This document shows, piece after piece, positions 1 to 7,965 of a stretch of DNA of 31,588 nucleotides. The stretch comes from MedAcidi-G1 sp002713545 (GTDB lineage Bacteria > Actinomycetota > Acidimicrobiia > Acidimicrobiales > MedAcidi-G1): the NCBI GenBank assembly GCA_964013895.1, contig CAXGYF010000021.1:1-31588 (forward strand). Reading direction: 5' to 3'. Position numbers and translations under genes: made by a program. A model generated the notes under the pieces. It was given only the letters and a program-made list of their open reading frames with translations, did not search any database and was not told the DNA's origin. The first letter of the stretch is position 1, and every line of letters starts with the position of its first letter.

Positions 1-349
1 GGTTTTGCATAGCCCAATCAAAACCTAAGGCAGAACCCCAATCATGGATGACAAAAGTCGCATCTGACTCAACTCCGATTTGTTTCAATAACTCGAACAA
101 ATATTTGCGATGTTCCACATACTTGTAAGAATCGGGACCTGAGTTATCAAGTTTGTCTGAGTCTCCCTGACCTATTAAATCAGGTGCTACACATCTTCCC
201 ATTTGAGATACATGAGGGATTATATTCCGCCATAAATATGACGAAGTGGGGTTCCCGTGTAAGAATACAATCGGATCTCCTTCACCAACATCTAAATAAG
301 ACATCTTTTTACCAAAAATATCTGCCGTTTTCTTCTCAGCATTAGTCAT
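1..349 (-). CDS. dhaA: Haloalkane dehalogenase, subfamily II (DhaA/LinB-like), partial (C-terminus outside window)
   Basis: Reading the reverse strand from the ATG at 349 gives 116 uninterrupted codons up to the window edge. Visible family II hallmarks are HGNPTSSYLWR (residues 31-41), whose Asn33 is the halide-binding Asn that replaces the Glu of family I, then APDLIGQGDSDK, then VIHDWGSALGF, where Asp103 is the predicted nucleophile and Trp104 the second halide ligand. Known members hydrolyse carbon-halogen bonds of haloalkanes in the cytoplasm to an alcohol plus halide. The catalytic His and the cap domain lie outside the window, so activity cannot be judged fully. An AGGAG ribosome site lies just upstream of the ATG. 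The gene follows btuD by 57 bases on the same strand without an obvious terminator, so it may be read from the B12-uptake operon. Some members of this group act on other substrates; the subfamily call is firmer than the substrate. Confidence 0.88.
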   Translation of the reverse strand, partial: MTNAEKKTADIFGKKMSYLDVGEGDPIVFLHGNPTSSYLWRNIIPHVSQMGRCVAPDLIGQGDSDKLDNSGPDSYKYVEHRKYLFELLKQIGVESDATFVIHDWGSALGFDWAMQN

Positions 350-406
350 ATTTACTCCTAAAAATCGTCCCTCTTGAACGTAATCGCAGAATTGCTTTAA
401 TAAAAA

Positions 407-1177
407 TCAGTTTGGTAAAGGAACTACAATTGGCCCATCTTTATCATCTATTACCTTCACTCGTGCGCCGTAATGAGAAGAAACTAATGCTTCTGTGAGA
501 ACTTCTTCTGCGGAACCCTCAGCAACAATTTTTCCTTCTACAAGCATCGCCAGATGTTCGCTGTATCTACCAGCAAGAGTCAAATCGTGCATAGTAGAAA
601 GAACAGTCAAGTTTCTTTCTATTCTTAGTTGATTTATAAGTTCTAAGGTTTCTTGTTGATGTCCCATATCTAATGCTGTTGTAGGTTCGTCCAGTAAAAG
701 CACTGGAGAACTCTGAGCTAATGCCCGTGCAACTACAACCCTCTGTTTCTCTCCACCAGATAAAGTGCCTACGAATCTGTCTGATAGATGTGAAGCATCC
801 AATGACTCAAGTGCTAGAAGAGCAGTTTCAATATCGTTTTGACTTTCAGACTCGAAAAAGCCTAGATGGGAAACCCTTCCTAAAAGCACATAATCCATAA
901 CTCTCATTCCCATAGGGATTACCGGCTTTTGTGATACGACAGCAACAAATTTGGCTAGTTCCCTATGTCTCAAATCTTGAACGTTTTTGTCAACTACCTT
1001 TATATTTCCTGAAAATTCTATAATTCCACCGGTGGCTCTTATCAGAGTGCTTTTACCTGCCCCATTAGGACCAACAATCGTTGTCCAACCACCAACCTCT
1101 ACTTCAAGATCAATTCCTTTTAAGACTTCGTGCCCTCCAAGGATTACGGAAACGTTTCTGCAGTCAATCGCCTTCAT
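407..1177 (-). CDS. btuD: Cobalamin ABC transporter, ATP-binding subunit (BtuD-like)
   Basis: This 256-residue cytoplasmic ATPase powers import of a substrate delivered by BtuF through BtuC. It has Walker A GPNGAGKS (36-43), the signature LSGGEKQR (139-146), Walker B VLLLDEP (159-165) and the switch His in STMHDLTLAGR, with the length and layout of the FecE/BtuD/HmuV group. The ATG at 1177 is chosen over an upstream TTG at 1189 because it overlaps the btuC stop as ATGA and has GGAAA just upstream. It is the last of three btu genes. The sequence alone does not separate B12 from haem or siderophore ATPases. The cobalamin riboswitch at the head of the operon is what points to B12. Confidence 0.9.
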   Translation of the reverse strand: MKAIDCRNVSVILGGHEVLKGIDLEVEVGGWTTIVGPNGAGKSTLIRATGGIIEFSGNIKVVDKNVQDLRHRELAKFVAVVSQKPVIPMGMRVMDYVLLGRVSHLGFFESESQNDIETALLALESLDASHLSDRFVGTLSGGEKQRVVVARALAQSSPVLLLDEPTTALDMGHQQETLELINQLRIERNLTVLSTMHDLTLAGRYSEHLAMLVEGKIVAEGSAEEVLTEALVSSHYGARVKVIDDKDGPIVVPLPN

Positions 1178-2241
1178 GAGTTTTTCCAAGCCGTTCTTAG
1201 AACTAGAACGAAAAAAGGTGCACCAAGAAAAGCTGTAACAACTCCGATGGGTATTTCAGCAGGCTGGAGAATTAACCGCGCAACCAAATCAGCTACCACT
1301 AGAAACGCCCCGCCGAAAAGAATTGTTAATGGAATTATCACCCTGTAACTGCTTCCAAAAATCAAACGGATCGTATGTGGAACAATTATTCCCACGAATC
1401 CGATAAGTCCACTCACCGCAACTGAAGCAGCTGTTCCAAGTGAAGCAGCGATTACTGTAATTAAACGCATCCGTCTGACATTGAGACCTAAAGAACCAGC
1501 TTCTTCATCACCTACAGTTAACGCATCTAAACGTCTTCGGGTTAAAAAAATCACTGTAATGCAAATAAGAGTGTAAGGAGCTAAAAGAGCTACTTCATCC
1601 CAACCAGCTGTTCTGAGCTGGCCTAAAACGAAGAAATAAACTTGGCGAATGGTTTCTGACTCTCTTTGCTGAACAAAAGTTTGAACCGCCGTAAAGAAGC
1701 TTGCTACTGCAACTCCGGCTAAAACAAGGCTCGTAACTTGATCCAACCTGCCACGACCACTACCTACTGTGTAGGTTAAAGCTACTGCAATCAAAGCTCC
1801 AGCAAATGCAGCTAATGGAACTGGGTCTAAAAAACCCAAACCATCGCCTATATCAAAAACTATTGCCAGTGTGGCTCCAAATCCCGCACCTGCAGCAACA
1901 CCAAGAAGGTATGGGTCTGCCAGAGGATTACGAAAAACCCCTTGATAGGCGCCACCTGCTGTTGCAAGCATCGAGCCCACAAGAAGACCTAAAACTACCC
2001 TAGGGAGACGGATCTCAAACAGAATTGCTTGCTGTCTTGAACTTAGTCCTGAATCAAAATCAATTAAAGGCAATTTATTCAAGAGTTCTTGAATCACTTC
2101 CTTCACTCCAAGATCTGCAGGACCAAAGACCAAACCCGCGAAAGCTGTGATCAATACTGCTACCACAGCCAGACACAATTGTGACTTGTTTAGAGAAACA
2201 GGTTTCACTCCACAATCGTTTTCATTGGCAGAGGTAGGCAA
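1174..2241 (-). CDS. btuC: Cobalamin ABC transporter, permease subunit (BtuC-like, FecCD family)
   Basis: This polytopic inner-membrane protein is about 355 residues long, the usual size for FecCD permeases with around ten transmembrane helices. Recognisable family segments include the N-terminal EIRLPRVVLGLLVGSMLATAG, the GGAYQGVFRNPLADPYLLGV stretch and the GLIGFVGIIVPHTIRL motif that contacts the ATPase. It would form the translocation channel for B12 with BtuD. The likely start is a TTG at 2241, 9 bases after the btuF stop, with only a weak ribosome site, which fits translational coupling; a later GTG near residue 12 is an alternative. The 3' end overlaps btuD by four bases (ATGA). Specificity rests on the riboswitch and operon. 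Confidence 0.9.
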   Translation of the reverse strand: MPTSANENDCGVKPVSLNKSQLCLAVVAVLITAFAGLVFGPADLGVKEVIQELLNKLPLIDFDSGLSSRQQAILFEIRLPRVVLGLLVGSMLATAGGAYQGVFRNPLADPYLLGVAAGAGFGATLAIVFDIGDGLGFLDPVPLAAFAGALIAVALTYTVGSGRGRLDQVTSLVLAGVAVASFFTAVQTFVQQRESETIRQVYFFVLGQLRTAGWDEVALLAPYTLICITVIFLTRRRLDALTVGDEEAGSLGLNVRRMRLITVIAASLGTAASVAVSGLIGFVGIIVPHTIRLIFGSSYRVIIPLTILFGGAFLVVADLVARLILQPAEIPIGVVTAFLGAPFFVLVLRTAWKNS

Positions 2242-2250
2242 CTTAATTCA

Positions 2251-3132
2251 CTAACCTGAAAGTTTTTCAATTGCAGAACGAACAGATCTCAGAAAATCGA
2301 CCACTCGTGGCCCCCAACGTCCTGAAGTATCTGTATCAACAGGAATGACTTGACTTTTCTGTACAGCTGTCAAGGATCCCCAGCCCGGTCTAGCAGCAAC
2401 AGTTTCTGCAGATTCACCCCAACTAGCGTTACCTAAGAAAATCAGATCGGGGTCTGCATCAATGATGAACTCTGCAGACAACTGTGGCCATCCGAAACCA
2501 CCTTCGATTGCTGGGTCAGCAATATTTGATAAACCAAGAAGTGAATAAAGTTTGCCTAAAAATGTCTTCGAAGTCGGTGAATAAAAGGTGTTATCAATCT
2601 CATGGTAATAAGTAAGGCCTTCCCCTACCTTTTTGGAAGCTATTTCATCCAGATCTGATTTGATGCTCTCAATCAATTCGCTGGCTTCAGACTGACGCCC
2701 AGTTAAAACACCTAACTCGTTTATTTGTACATATGTATCTTCCATAGACGAAGCTGCCGGTTGAAGTAGGGTCACAACTTCTAATGCTTCAAGACCTGCA
2801 ACTAAGTCGCCTGGGTCGTAAGACGCAACTACCAGATCAGGTTGATATTCAGCAATCGACTCAATATTGGGTGTGTACCCAGACAGCGAAGTCATGGGCG
2901 CAGTCTCAGGGAAATTTGACTGATCATCTACGGCAACAACTTGGTTACCAGCTTCTAATGCGAAAAGTATTTCAGTGGCCGTTGGGGACAGTGAAATGAT
3001 TCTCTCGGCTATCTCGATATTTTCAGATCCACCCGAAACAGAGACTTGTTCAGTGGAGTCATCAGAACCGCATGAGACGCTGATGAGGCAGAAAACTCCT
3101 AGAAATGGTAATAAATATTTTTTTAATTTCAT
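2251..3132 (-). CDS. btuF: Cobalamin-binding lipoprotein (BtuF-like periplasmic binding protein)
   Basis: This 293-residue extracytoplasmic binding protein starts with a signal sequence (Met-Lys-Leu-Lys-Lys, then a hydrophobic run) ending at Cys21, a probable lipidation site, although the lipobox SVSC is atypical at position -3. The mature part has the BtuF/FepB fold signatures: ERIISLSPTATEILFALEAG, then NIESIAEYQPDLVVAS, and a C-terminal region ending in VVDFLRSVRSAIEKL. It should capture cobalamin and deliver it to BtuCD. The ATG at 3132 is preferred to a start 15 codons upstream because an exceptionally strong GGGAGGAGG ribosome site sits directly before it, and the longer reading frame would run through the riboswitch expression platform. 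It is the first gene of btuFCD and is probably repressed by cobalamin. Confidence 0.92.
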   Translation of the reverse strand: MKLKKYLLPFLGVFCLISVSCGSDDSTEQVSVSGGSENIEIAERIISLSPTATEILFALEAGNQVVAVDDQSNFPETAPMTSLSGYTPNIESIAEYQPDLVVASYDPGDLVAGLEALEVVTLLQPAASSMEDTYVQINELGVLTGRQSEASELIESIKSDLDEIASKKVGEGLTYYHEIDNTFYSPTSKTFLGKLYSLLGLSNIADPAIEGGFGWPQLSAEFIIDADPDLIFLGNASWGESAETVAARPGWGSLTAVQKSQVIPVDTDTSGRWGPRVVDFLRSVRSAIEKLSG

Positions 3133-3217
3133 TATTCCTCCTCCCTGTAAGTCACGGTTGGGAGAAGAAAACTTCATTCCTGAACCGTTCCTCCGCGGGA
3201 ACTATGGTTGCTATTTT
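3133..3217 (-). promoter_or_regulatory. Expression platform of the cobalamin riboswitch (P13 hairpin, antisequestor, Shine-Dalgarno)
   Basis: Three alternative pairings are visible on the minus strand. (1) P13: the arms of 3187-3202 pair (GTTCC with GGAAC) and the loop carries GCGG (3196-3193), complementary to the CCGC of loop L5 in the aptamer (3262-3259). (2) Antisequestor: ACGGTT (3188-3183) pairs AACCGT (3159-3154), and inside it GAAG pairs CTTC around a TTTT loop. (3) Sequestor: CTTCTCCC (3167-3160) can pair with the ribosome site GGGAGGAG (3145-3138). P13 and the antisequestor share bases 3187-3188, and antisequestor and sequestor share CTTCTCC, so they compete. This suggests control of translation start. 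No U-tract follows any hairpin, which argues against a terminator. The pairings are seen; the switching model is inference. Confidence 0.65.
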
Positions 3218-3300
3218 TCTGCTCTTAGGTCTGACTTACCTCAATGAGGAACACAGTTGCGGGACAGTGACGGATTCCAACCGTCTTCTTAATTGCAGAT
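3218..3300 (-). ncRNA. Cobalamin (adenosyl/aquocobalamin) riboswitch aptamer, compact form
   Basis: The minus strand carries the conserved cobalamin aptamer core: AATTAAGAAG, a GACGG...CCGTC stem holding TTGGAAT, then ACTGTCCCGCAACTGTG with the L5 CCGC, a minimal hairpin CCTC-ATT-GAGG, and the B12 box AAGTCAGACC. TCTGC (3299-3295) and GCAGA (3222-3218) can pair as the closing stem P1. The long peripheral arm found in enterobacterial btuB leaders is replaced by the 11-base hairpin, so the core spans only about 83 bases. It lies directly upstream of btuF and is expected to lower btuFCD expression when cobalamin binds. The motif match is strong; which cobalamin form binds best cannot be read from sequence. 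Confidence 0.9.
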
Positions 3301-3305
3301 CACCC

Positions 3306-3334
3306 AGAATAGCGTGAAAAATAACTTTCTTAAA
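3306..3334 (-). promoter_or_regulatory. Candidate sigma-70-type promoter for btuFCD
   Basis: On the minus strand, TTTAAG (3334-3329) and TATTCT (3311-3306) are separated by 17 bases. Transcription would start near 3299, exactly where the riboswitch closing stem begins, which is the main support. The -35 match is poor and overlaps the hairpin of the upstream cysQ terminator. Confidence 0.4.
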
Positions 3335-3337
3335 GTT
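3317..3337 (-). terminator. Rho-independent terminator after cysQ
   Basis: Immediately after the cysQ stop codon the minus strand reads AACTTT-AAG-AAAGTT followed by ATTTTT. This is a 6-pair stem with a 3-base loop and a U-tract. The stem is AT-rich, so termination may be incomplete. It would insulate cysQ from the riboswitch-controlled btu operon. Confidence 0.55.
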
Positions 3338-3339
3338 TT

Positions 3340-4077
3340 TCAGTAATGCAATGCATCTAAAGCCGCAGAGGTGTACTCAGGCTTACTTATTAAAAGCCCT
3401 GGAACTACTGGTCTTTCTTTGTTGTATGTTAAAAAAGAACCATCTACTCCGCTTACATCTAGTCCAGCAGATGCAGCAACTGCAGCTGGGGCGCATGCGT
3501 CCCATTCGTACAGACCTGAGGGGTGTACATAAATATCAGCAGTTCCACCTACAACAGCCATAGCCTTAACTCCCGCTGAACCGACTGAACGAACTACTCC
3601 TCCTATAGATGCTGCAACCGCTTCCGCTTCACCCCACTGAGAGCGGCTAGTTATCACAACGGGAGGATTATTGACAGAATCATGCTTTGTCGGAGTTTGA
3701 AGAGTCCCATAAAGAGTCCCGATAGCAGGCAAATTAACTGCCCCAGCTAAAGGTTGACCTTCTGACACTAAAGCGACATGAACTGCCCATTCGATACTTC
3801 CTACACGCCCATAGTCTTGTGTGCCGTCAAGAGGATCAACGATCCATACTCTTTCGGCGTCTAAACGAGCCTTATCATCCCGTCCTTCTTCTGATAACAA
3901 AAAATCTTCAGGACATAACTCACTCAACCTTTTACTTATGTGCAAGTGTGCTTCGCGGTCGGCTATCATCTGCAGCTGATAGCCGGAAACTCCTTTATCC
4001 AAGGCTTTTTCACGCAACTCTAAAAGAAGCTCACCAGCTTCGCGTGCTAAAAGACCTGCTATTTCGTGGTCGTTCAT
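3340..4077 (-). CDS. cysQ: 3'(2'),5'-bisphosphate nucleotidase / inositol monophosphatase family (CysQ-like)
   Basis: This 245-residue cytoplasmic phosphatase belongs to the lithium-sensitive inositol monophosphatase superfamily. The metal-site motifs are all present: SEEGRDD (62-68), WIVDPLDGTQDYG (78-90) and the C-terminal YEWDACAPAAVA. The QLQMIADREAH segment near the N-terminus supplies the usual early Asp. The spacing and wording match the actinobacterial CysQ group, which removes 3'-phosphoadenosine 5'-phosphate made during sulfate assimilation and can also act on inositol phosphates. The ATG at 4077 has an AGGG ribosome site. It is divergent from fabH and separated from btuF by a terminator and riboswitch, so it is likely transcribed alone. 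Substrate preference between PAP and inositol phosphate is not settled by sequence. Confidence 0.85.
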   Translation of the reverse strand: MNDHEIAGLLAREAGELLLELREKALDKGVSGYQLQMIADREAHLHISKRLSELCPEDFLLSEEGRDDKARLDAERVWIVDPLDGTQDYGRVGSIEWAVHVALVSEGQPLAGAVNLPAIGTLYGTLQTPTKHDSVNNPPVVITSRSQWGEAEAVAASIGGVVRSVGSAGVKAMAVVGGTADIYVHPSGLYEWDACAPAAVAASAGLDVSGVDGSFLTYNKERPVVPGLLISKPEYTSAALDALHY

Positions 4078-4183
4078 AACTGACTGACCCTAGTCGCAAA
4101 AAAGAGAGAAACACATCTTTAGAGTTTTAAGCGCTACCTTTATTACAAGTCATTTAGAAAAATTTTAATTGAGGGGTTCAAGA

Positions 4184-5119
4184 ATGGCATTTGGGAGAAT
4201 TACAGGCTGGGCTATAGATCTTCCCGAGAGAATTCTTACAAATGATGAACTGTCCCAAATGGTTGACACTTCGGATGAATGGATCAAGGAAAGAAGTGGA
4301 ATTTCCTCTCGACATATTGATGGAAAAGTAAGCGAAATGTCTACTAATGCTGGTAAAGCAGCATTAGAAAAAGCCGGGGTTAAGCCTGAGGAGATAGACC
4401 TATTTATCCTTGCCACCACAACCGCTGACAAGGTCGTGCCTGCCACTTCCACTATTGTGCAAAATAATCTTGGTCTATCCTGCGGCGCTTTCGACCTAAA
4501 TGCTGCATGCTCAGGCTTTGTTTATGGACTTGTTACTGCAATGCAATTTGCCGATAGTGGAATGGAAAAAATTCTGCTAATTGGAAGTGATTCTCTCAGC
4601 ACATTCACAGATTGGGAAGACAGAACAACCTGTGTTCTATTCGGTGACGGTGCAGGAGCAGTTGTTATCGAAAGAACTTCAGAACAACCATGTTTTCTCG
4701 GATGGGACCTCATGTCGGATGGTTCCGCAGCCGACCTTCTCTATTGTGAACATGGCGGAAAAATTGTCATGCACGGACAAGAAGTTTTTCGACGTGCCGT
4801 TATTGCTATGGAAAATGCCGCAAACACTGCAATGAAAAAAGCCGGAGTGACAAGTGATGATATTTCACTTGTTGTTCCCCACCAAGCAAATGTTCGCATC
4901 ATCGACGCTGCTATGAAACGCCTCGGGATAGCGAATGAAAAAGCAGCCTTGGTGATGGATAAAACAGGAAATACCTCTGCTGCTTCCATTCCTTTAGCTC
5001 TTATAGATTCAATCGACTCGGGTCGAGTTAAACAAGATGACTTACTCCTTCTAGTCGGATTTGGGGCGGGAATGACTTCAGCCGCTGCAGTTGTCAGGTG
5101 GAATTCTGAGGTTAATTAA
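4184..5119 (+). CDS. fabH: Beta-ketoacyl-ACP synthase III (FabH)
   Basis: This 311-residue cytoplasmic condensing enzyme starts fatty-acid synthesis by joining a short acyl-CoA to malonyl-ACP. The whole catalytic triad is visible: Cys109 in NAACSGFVYG, His233 in VPHQANVRI and Asn263 in TGNTSAASIP, with the family start FGRITGWAIDLPERILTN and the TSDEWIKERSGI segment. The glycine-rich VLFGDGAGAVVIE and C-terminal LLLVGFGAGMTSAAA also fit. The ATG at 4184 follows GAGGGG (4171-4176) by 7 bases, which rules out the upstream TTG at 4169. It is not next to other fab genes, so it may be a stand-alone FabH. Related KAS III-like enzymes in secondary metabolism are less likely given the full match. Confidence 0.93.
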   Translation: MAFGRITGWAIDLPERILTNDELSQMVDTSDEWIKERSGISSRHIDGKVSEMSTNAGKAALEKAGVKPEEIDLFILATTTADKVVPATSTIVQNNLGLSCGAFDLNAACSGFVYGLVTAMQFADSGMEKILLIGSDSLSTFTDWEDRTTCVLFGDGAGAVVIERTSEQPCFLGWDLMSDGSAADLLYCEHGGKIVMHGQEVFRRAVIAMENAANTAMKKAGVTSDDISLVVPHQANVRIIDAAMKRLGIANEKAALVMDKTGNTSAASIPLALIDSIDSGRVKQDDLLLLVGFGAGMTSAAAVVRWNSEVN

Positions 5120-5164
5120 CTTTCTTGCTGCTTCTATTGCTTTCTAGGATGTAGTCTCACTCAT

Positions 5165-7069
5165 GTGCTGACCGCTTCTGGATTGACTAAATCTTTTGGA
5201 CCGAGAACACTTTTCAAAAATGTTTCTCTTCAACTAGGACCCAGCCGTCGCATAGCACTCATTGGTAGCAACGGAACTGGAAAAACGACTTTATTAGAGA
5301 TATTGACCGGTATCCAAGAAGCCGACGAAGGAGAGATTCATAAACCACAAGACATGAACATTGGCTACCTCCCACAGGAGCTTCAAGCAAGTAACGGTAA
5401 AAACGTTTTGCAGGAAGTTCTTTCAGGAGCGGAAGACGTTAATAAATTAGCAACACGGTTAAAAAAATTAAGCTCCGAGCTTGAAAAAGCGAACAGTGAA
5501 CACAAATCAGAACTTATTTCCGAATTCGGGGAAGCGCAATCAAGATTTGAGCAAATTGGCGGGTATGCAATTGAAGCTGAAGCACATCGCCTTCTGTCTG
5601 GATTAGGTTTTGAAACTAGTGACCATGACCGCGATATAGGTGAGCTTTCAGGGGGTTGGCAAATGCGGGTCGCTCTGGCCCGTCTTCTATTGTCTAAGCC
5701 GGATCTTTTAGTTCTTGATGAACCAACTAATCATTTAGATGTGGACAGTGTGACTTGGTTAGAAACCTACTTAGGAAAATGGAACAACGGGCTTTTATTC
5801 GTTAGCCATGATCGCGACTTTATAGATGGAATAGCAAACCGGATTATTGAGATTTCTGCAGGTCGCGCAACTGAATACGCTGGAAGTTTCGGTGAGTTTG
5901 TTGTGGCAAGAGAAGAACGTATCGAGTATCAGAAATCTTTAGCTTCTCAACAGGAAAAAGAAATAGCTGGTACTGAAAAATTTATTGAACGCTTTCGATA
6001 TAAGGCGTCAAAAGCTAAACAAGTTCAAAGTCGAGTGAAAGCTTTAGAAAAACTCGAAAAAATTGAAATTGAAACTAAAGAAGACGCTAAAACCAAGTTT
6101 CATTTCCCAGAACCACGTCGCTCTTCGCGGATTGTTGTTGAATTTGAAGAAGTACAAGCCGGCTATGAAGACCAGATGATTCTAGAAAATCTGTCTTTTA
6201 CGATCGAAAGAGGCAAAACAGTCGCTGTCGTCGGGCCCAATGGTGCTGGCAAAACTACTTTGGTCAAACTCATTACAGGAGATCTTAAACCAACTAATGG
6301 GAATATTTTTCGCGGCAAAAATATTGATATGTCTTGGTTTGATCAATTACAAGCTGAGATACTTGATCCTAAAAAAACTGTCTTAGAGGAACTGCGAACA
6401 GTTCCACAAGTTGAAGAGACAGGTAGAAATCTTCGGACATATCTTGCTTCTTTTGGCTTCAGGGGGGACTCAGTCGACTCACTAGTTTCTAACCTTTCAG
6501 GTGGTGAACAGACCCGTTTAGCTATCGCTAAGGCTCTTTGCATGCCCGTAAATTTACTGATTCTTGATGAGCCGACTAATCATCTTGACCTGCCAAGTTG
6601 TGACGTGCTCGAAGATGCCATAAGCGCTTACCCGGGAACAGTGATACTGATTACACACGATCGACACCTCATAAGGTCCGTTGCAGATGATTTACTCGAA
6701 GTGCGCGCATCGAAAGCCGTGTTGCATACCGGCGTGCCTGATCGAATCTTGAATCCATCTTCGAATGAAACAAAAACGAATACTTTGAAACAGAACCCTG
6801 GGAGAAATAAAAAACATTCAAAAAAAGCCGATGGAGGAATTCGTGAGATAAACCGTGAACTCACAAAAATTGAAAAGAAATGGGAAAAAGCAGAGGCCCA
6901 TTTGTTAGAGATAAAAGAAAAACTCAACGATCCTGAACTCTTTAAAAATCCAAAAGAAGCTGAAGCTTTGGTAATAGAGCAGGAAACTGCGCGAGACAAT
7001 GCTTCTGAACTAATGCGCCTATGGGAATCACTTGAAGAAAAGCTCAGGATTCAGAAAGAAAACAATTAA
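5165..7069 (+). CDS. ABC-F family ATPase, Uup-type with C-terminal coiled coil
   Basis: This 634-residue soluble protein has two ABC cassettes and no membrane segments, so it is a ribosome-associated ABC-F protein, not a transporter. Cassette 1 has Walker A GSNGTGKTT (34-42), LSGGWQMR and LLVLDEPTNHLD (about 180-191). Cassette 2 has GPNGAGKTT (about 356-364), LSGGEQTR and LLILDEPTNHLD (about 463-474). A charged linker of about 80 residues rich in Lys and Glu separates them, as in the P-site tRNA interaction motif of the family. The last 80 residues are a Lys/Glu-rich coiled coil like the Uup C-terminal domain. The GTG at 5165 has no close ribosome site, and the leader may be very short. Members relieve ribosome stalling or give antibiotic resistance; the housekeeping role is more likely here. 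Confidence 0.9.
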   Translation: MLTASGLTKSFGPRTLFKNVSLQLGPSRRIALIGSNGTGKTTLLEILTGIQEADEGEIHKPQDMNIGYLPQELQASNGKNVLQEVLSGAEDVNKLATRLKKLSSELEKANSEHKSELISEFGEAQSRFEQIGGYAIEAEAHRLLSGLGFETSDHDRDIGELSGGWQMRVALARLLLSKPDLLVLDEPTNHLDVDSVTWLETYLGKWNNGLLFVSHDRDFIDGIANRIIEISAGRATEYAGSFGEFVVAREERIEYQKSLASQQEKEIAGTEKFIERFRYKASKAKQVQSRVKALEKLEKIEIETKEDAKTKFHFPEPRRSSRIVVEFEEVQAGYEDQMILENLSFTIERGKTVAVVGPNGAGKTTLVKLITGDLKPTNGNIFRGKNIDMSWFDQLQAEILDPKKTVLEELRTVPQVEETGRNLRTYLASFGFRGDSVDSLVSNLSGGEQTRLAIAKALCMPVNLLILDEPTNHLDLPSCDVLEDAISAYPGTVILITHDRHLIRSVADDLLEVRASKAVLHTGVPDRILNPSSNETKTNTLKQNPGRNKKHSKKADGGIREINRELTKIEKKWEKAEAHLLEIKEKLNDPELFKNPKEAEALVIEQETARDNASELMRLWESLEEKLRIQKENN

Positions 7070-7086
7070 TCCCCTGTTATTAGAGT

Positions 7087-7115
7087 TTTAACCTAAACAA
7101 GCAATGATGTAGATA
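7087..7115 (+). promoter_or_regulatory. Candidate promoter for surE with very short leader
   Basis: TTTAAC (7087-7092) and TAGATA (7110-7115) are 17 bases apart. Transcription would begin about 5 bases before the GTG start at 7127, and no ribosome site precedes that GTG. This would fit the short-leader or leaderless genes common in actinobacteria. The match to consensus is only moderate. Confidence 0.35.
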
Positions 7116-7126
7116 CGGTCTTGGGT

Positions 7127-7948
7127 GTGAAGATACTAGTTACCAATGATGATGGGATTGATTCGGTAGGGCTTCACGTCTTAGCTCGTTCTTTGATTGA
7201 TCTCGGTGAAGTAACAATTGCTGCCCCTGACCAAGAGTACTCAGGTGCTGGAGCAGCTATAGGGGCACTTCATATTTCCAGACCAGAGGTTCATCAAGTC
7301 AATATTGACAAAATTGAAAAGTCTTGGTCTGTAAGCGGACCACCTGCTCTTTGCGTCATGTACGCAACGCGGGGAGTTTTAGAAGATTCCTTTGACCTTG
7401 TGGTTTCAGGCATTAATCCCGGCAGCAATGTTGGAAATTCTATATACCACTCCGGAACCATCGGTGCCGCTTTCACTGCTAGAAACGCTGGAATAACTGG
7501 TGTAGCTGTAAGTCAAGCTGTTACAGGCTGGGGAATTGAAGGACAAGGCATTGAAGAGGTTCTAAAAAATCAGATCTGGGAAACTGCTGCTGAAGTTGCC
7601 AGAACAGCTGTGAGTGCAATTATTTCCGACCCTCCAAAAGAACCAGCTGTTTTAAATATCAATGTCCCAAATAAACCATTGGATGAATTAAAAGGGTGGC
7701 GTTACACAGAAGTAGCGAAAAATTCAACTCGTTCAATGAAAGGAGCTAAATTGGCGCCAAAGCCTGGGCACGAAAACTCATACAGAGTTGAAATGTCTTG
7801 GGGTGATCCTGTAACTCAACCAATCGAAACTGATGTCGGCGCTGTTATGAATGACTATGCAAGTTTGACTTGGGTTAATTCATTTGAGGCAGCTTCGCTC
7901 AGTGACACAAAAACGTTTGACCAATCTCTAGATAGTCTCTTCGATTAG
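7127..7948 (+). CDS. surE: 5'/3'-nucleotidase SurE
   Basis: This 273-residue metal-dependent phosphatase removes phosphate from nucleoside monophosphates and is linked to stationary-phase survival. The N-terminus MKILVTNDDGID carries the metal-binding Asp8 and Asp9, with Ser39 in the QEYSGAGAAI segment and Asn97 in VVSGINPGSNVG completing the site at family-typical positions. NSIYHSGTIGAAFTA and LNINVPNKP are further SurE signatures. GTG at 7127 is chosen over the TTG two codons upstream because it makes the protein begin directly at the conserved first strand. It lies downstream of the ABC-F gene and 17 bases before the haloalkane dehalogenase gene, so the latter two may share a transcript. 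Confidence 0.93.
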   Translation: MKILVTNDDGIDSVGLHVLARSLIDLGEVTIAAPDQEYSGAGAAIGALHISRPEVHQVNIDKIEKSWSVSGPPALCVMYATRGVLEDSFDLVVSGINPGSNVGNSIYHSGTIGAAFTARNAGITGVAVSQAVTGWGIEGQGIEEVLKNQIWETAAEVARTAVSAIISDPPKEPAVLNINVPNKPLDELKGWRYTEVAKNSTRSMKGAKLAPKPGHENSYRVEMSWGDPVTQPIETDVGAVMNDYASLTWVNSFEAASLSDTKTFDQSLDSLFD

Positions 7949-7965
7949 AAGGATATTTCCTGGCC

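Noticed and set aside
6628..6999. 123-codon minus-strand frame within the ABC-F gene
   Set aside because: Its Ser/Phe-rich composition is the antisense of the Lys/Glu-rich coiled coil; a shadow frame.
5165..7069. Classical ABC transporter made by a fused ATPase
   Set aside because: No membrane segments and DEPTNHLD in both cassettes identify a soluble ABC-F protein.
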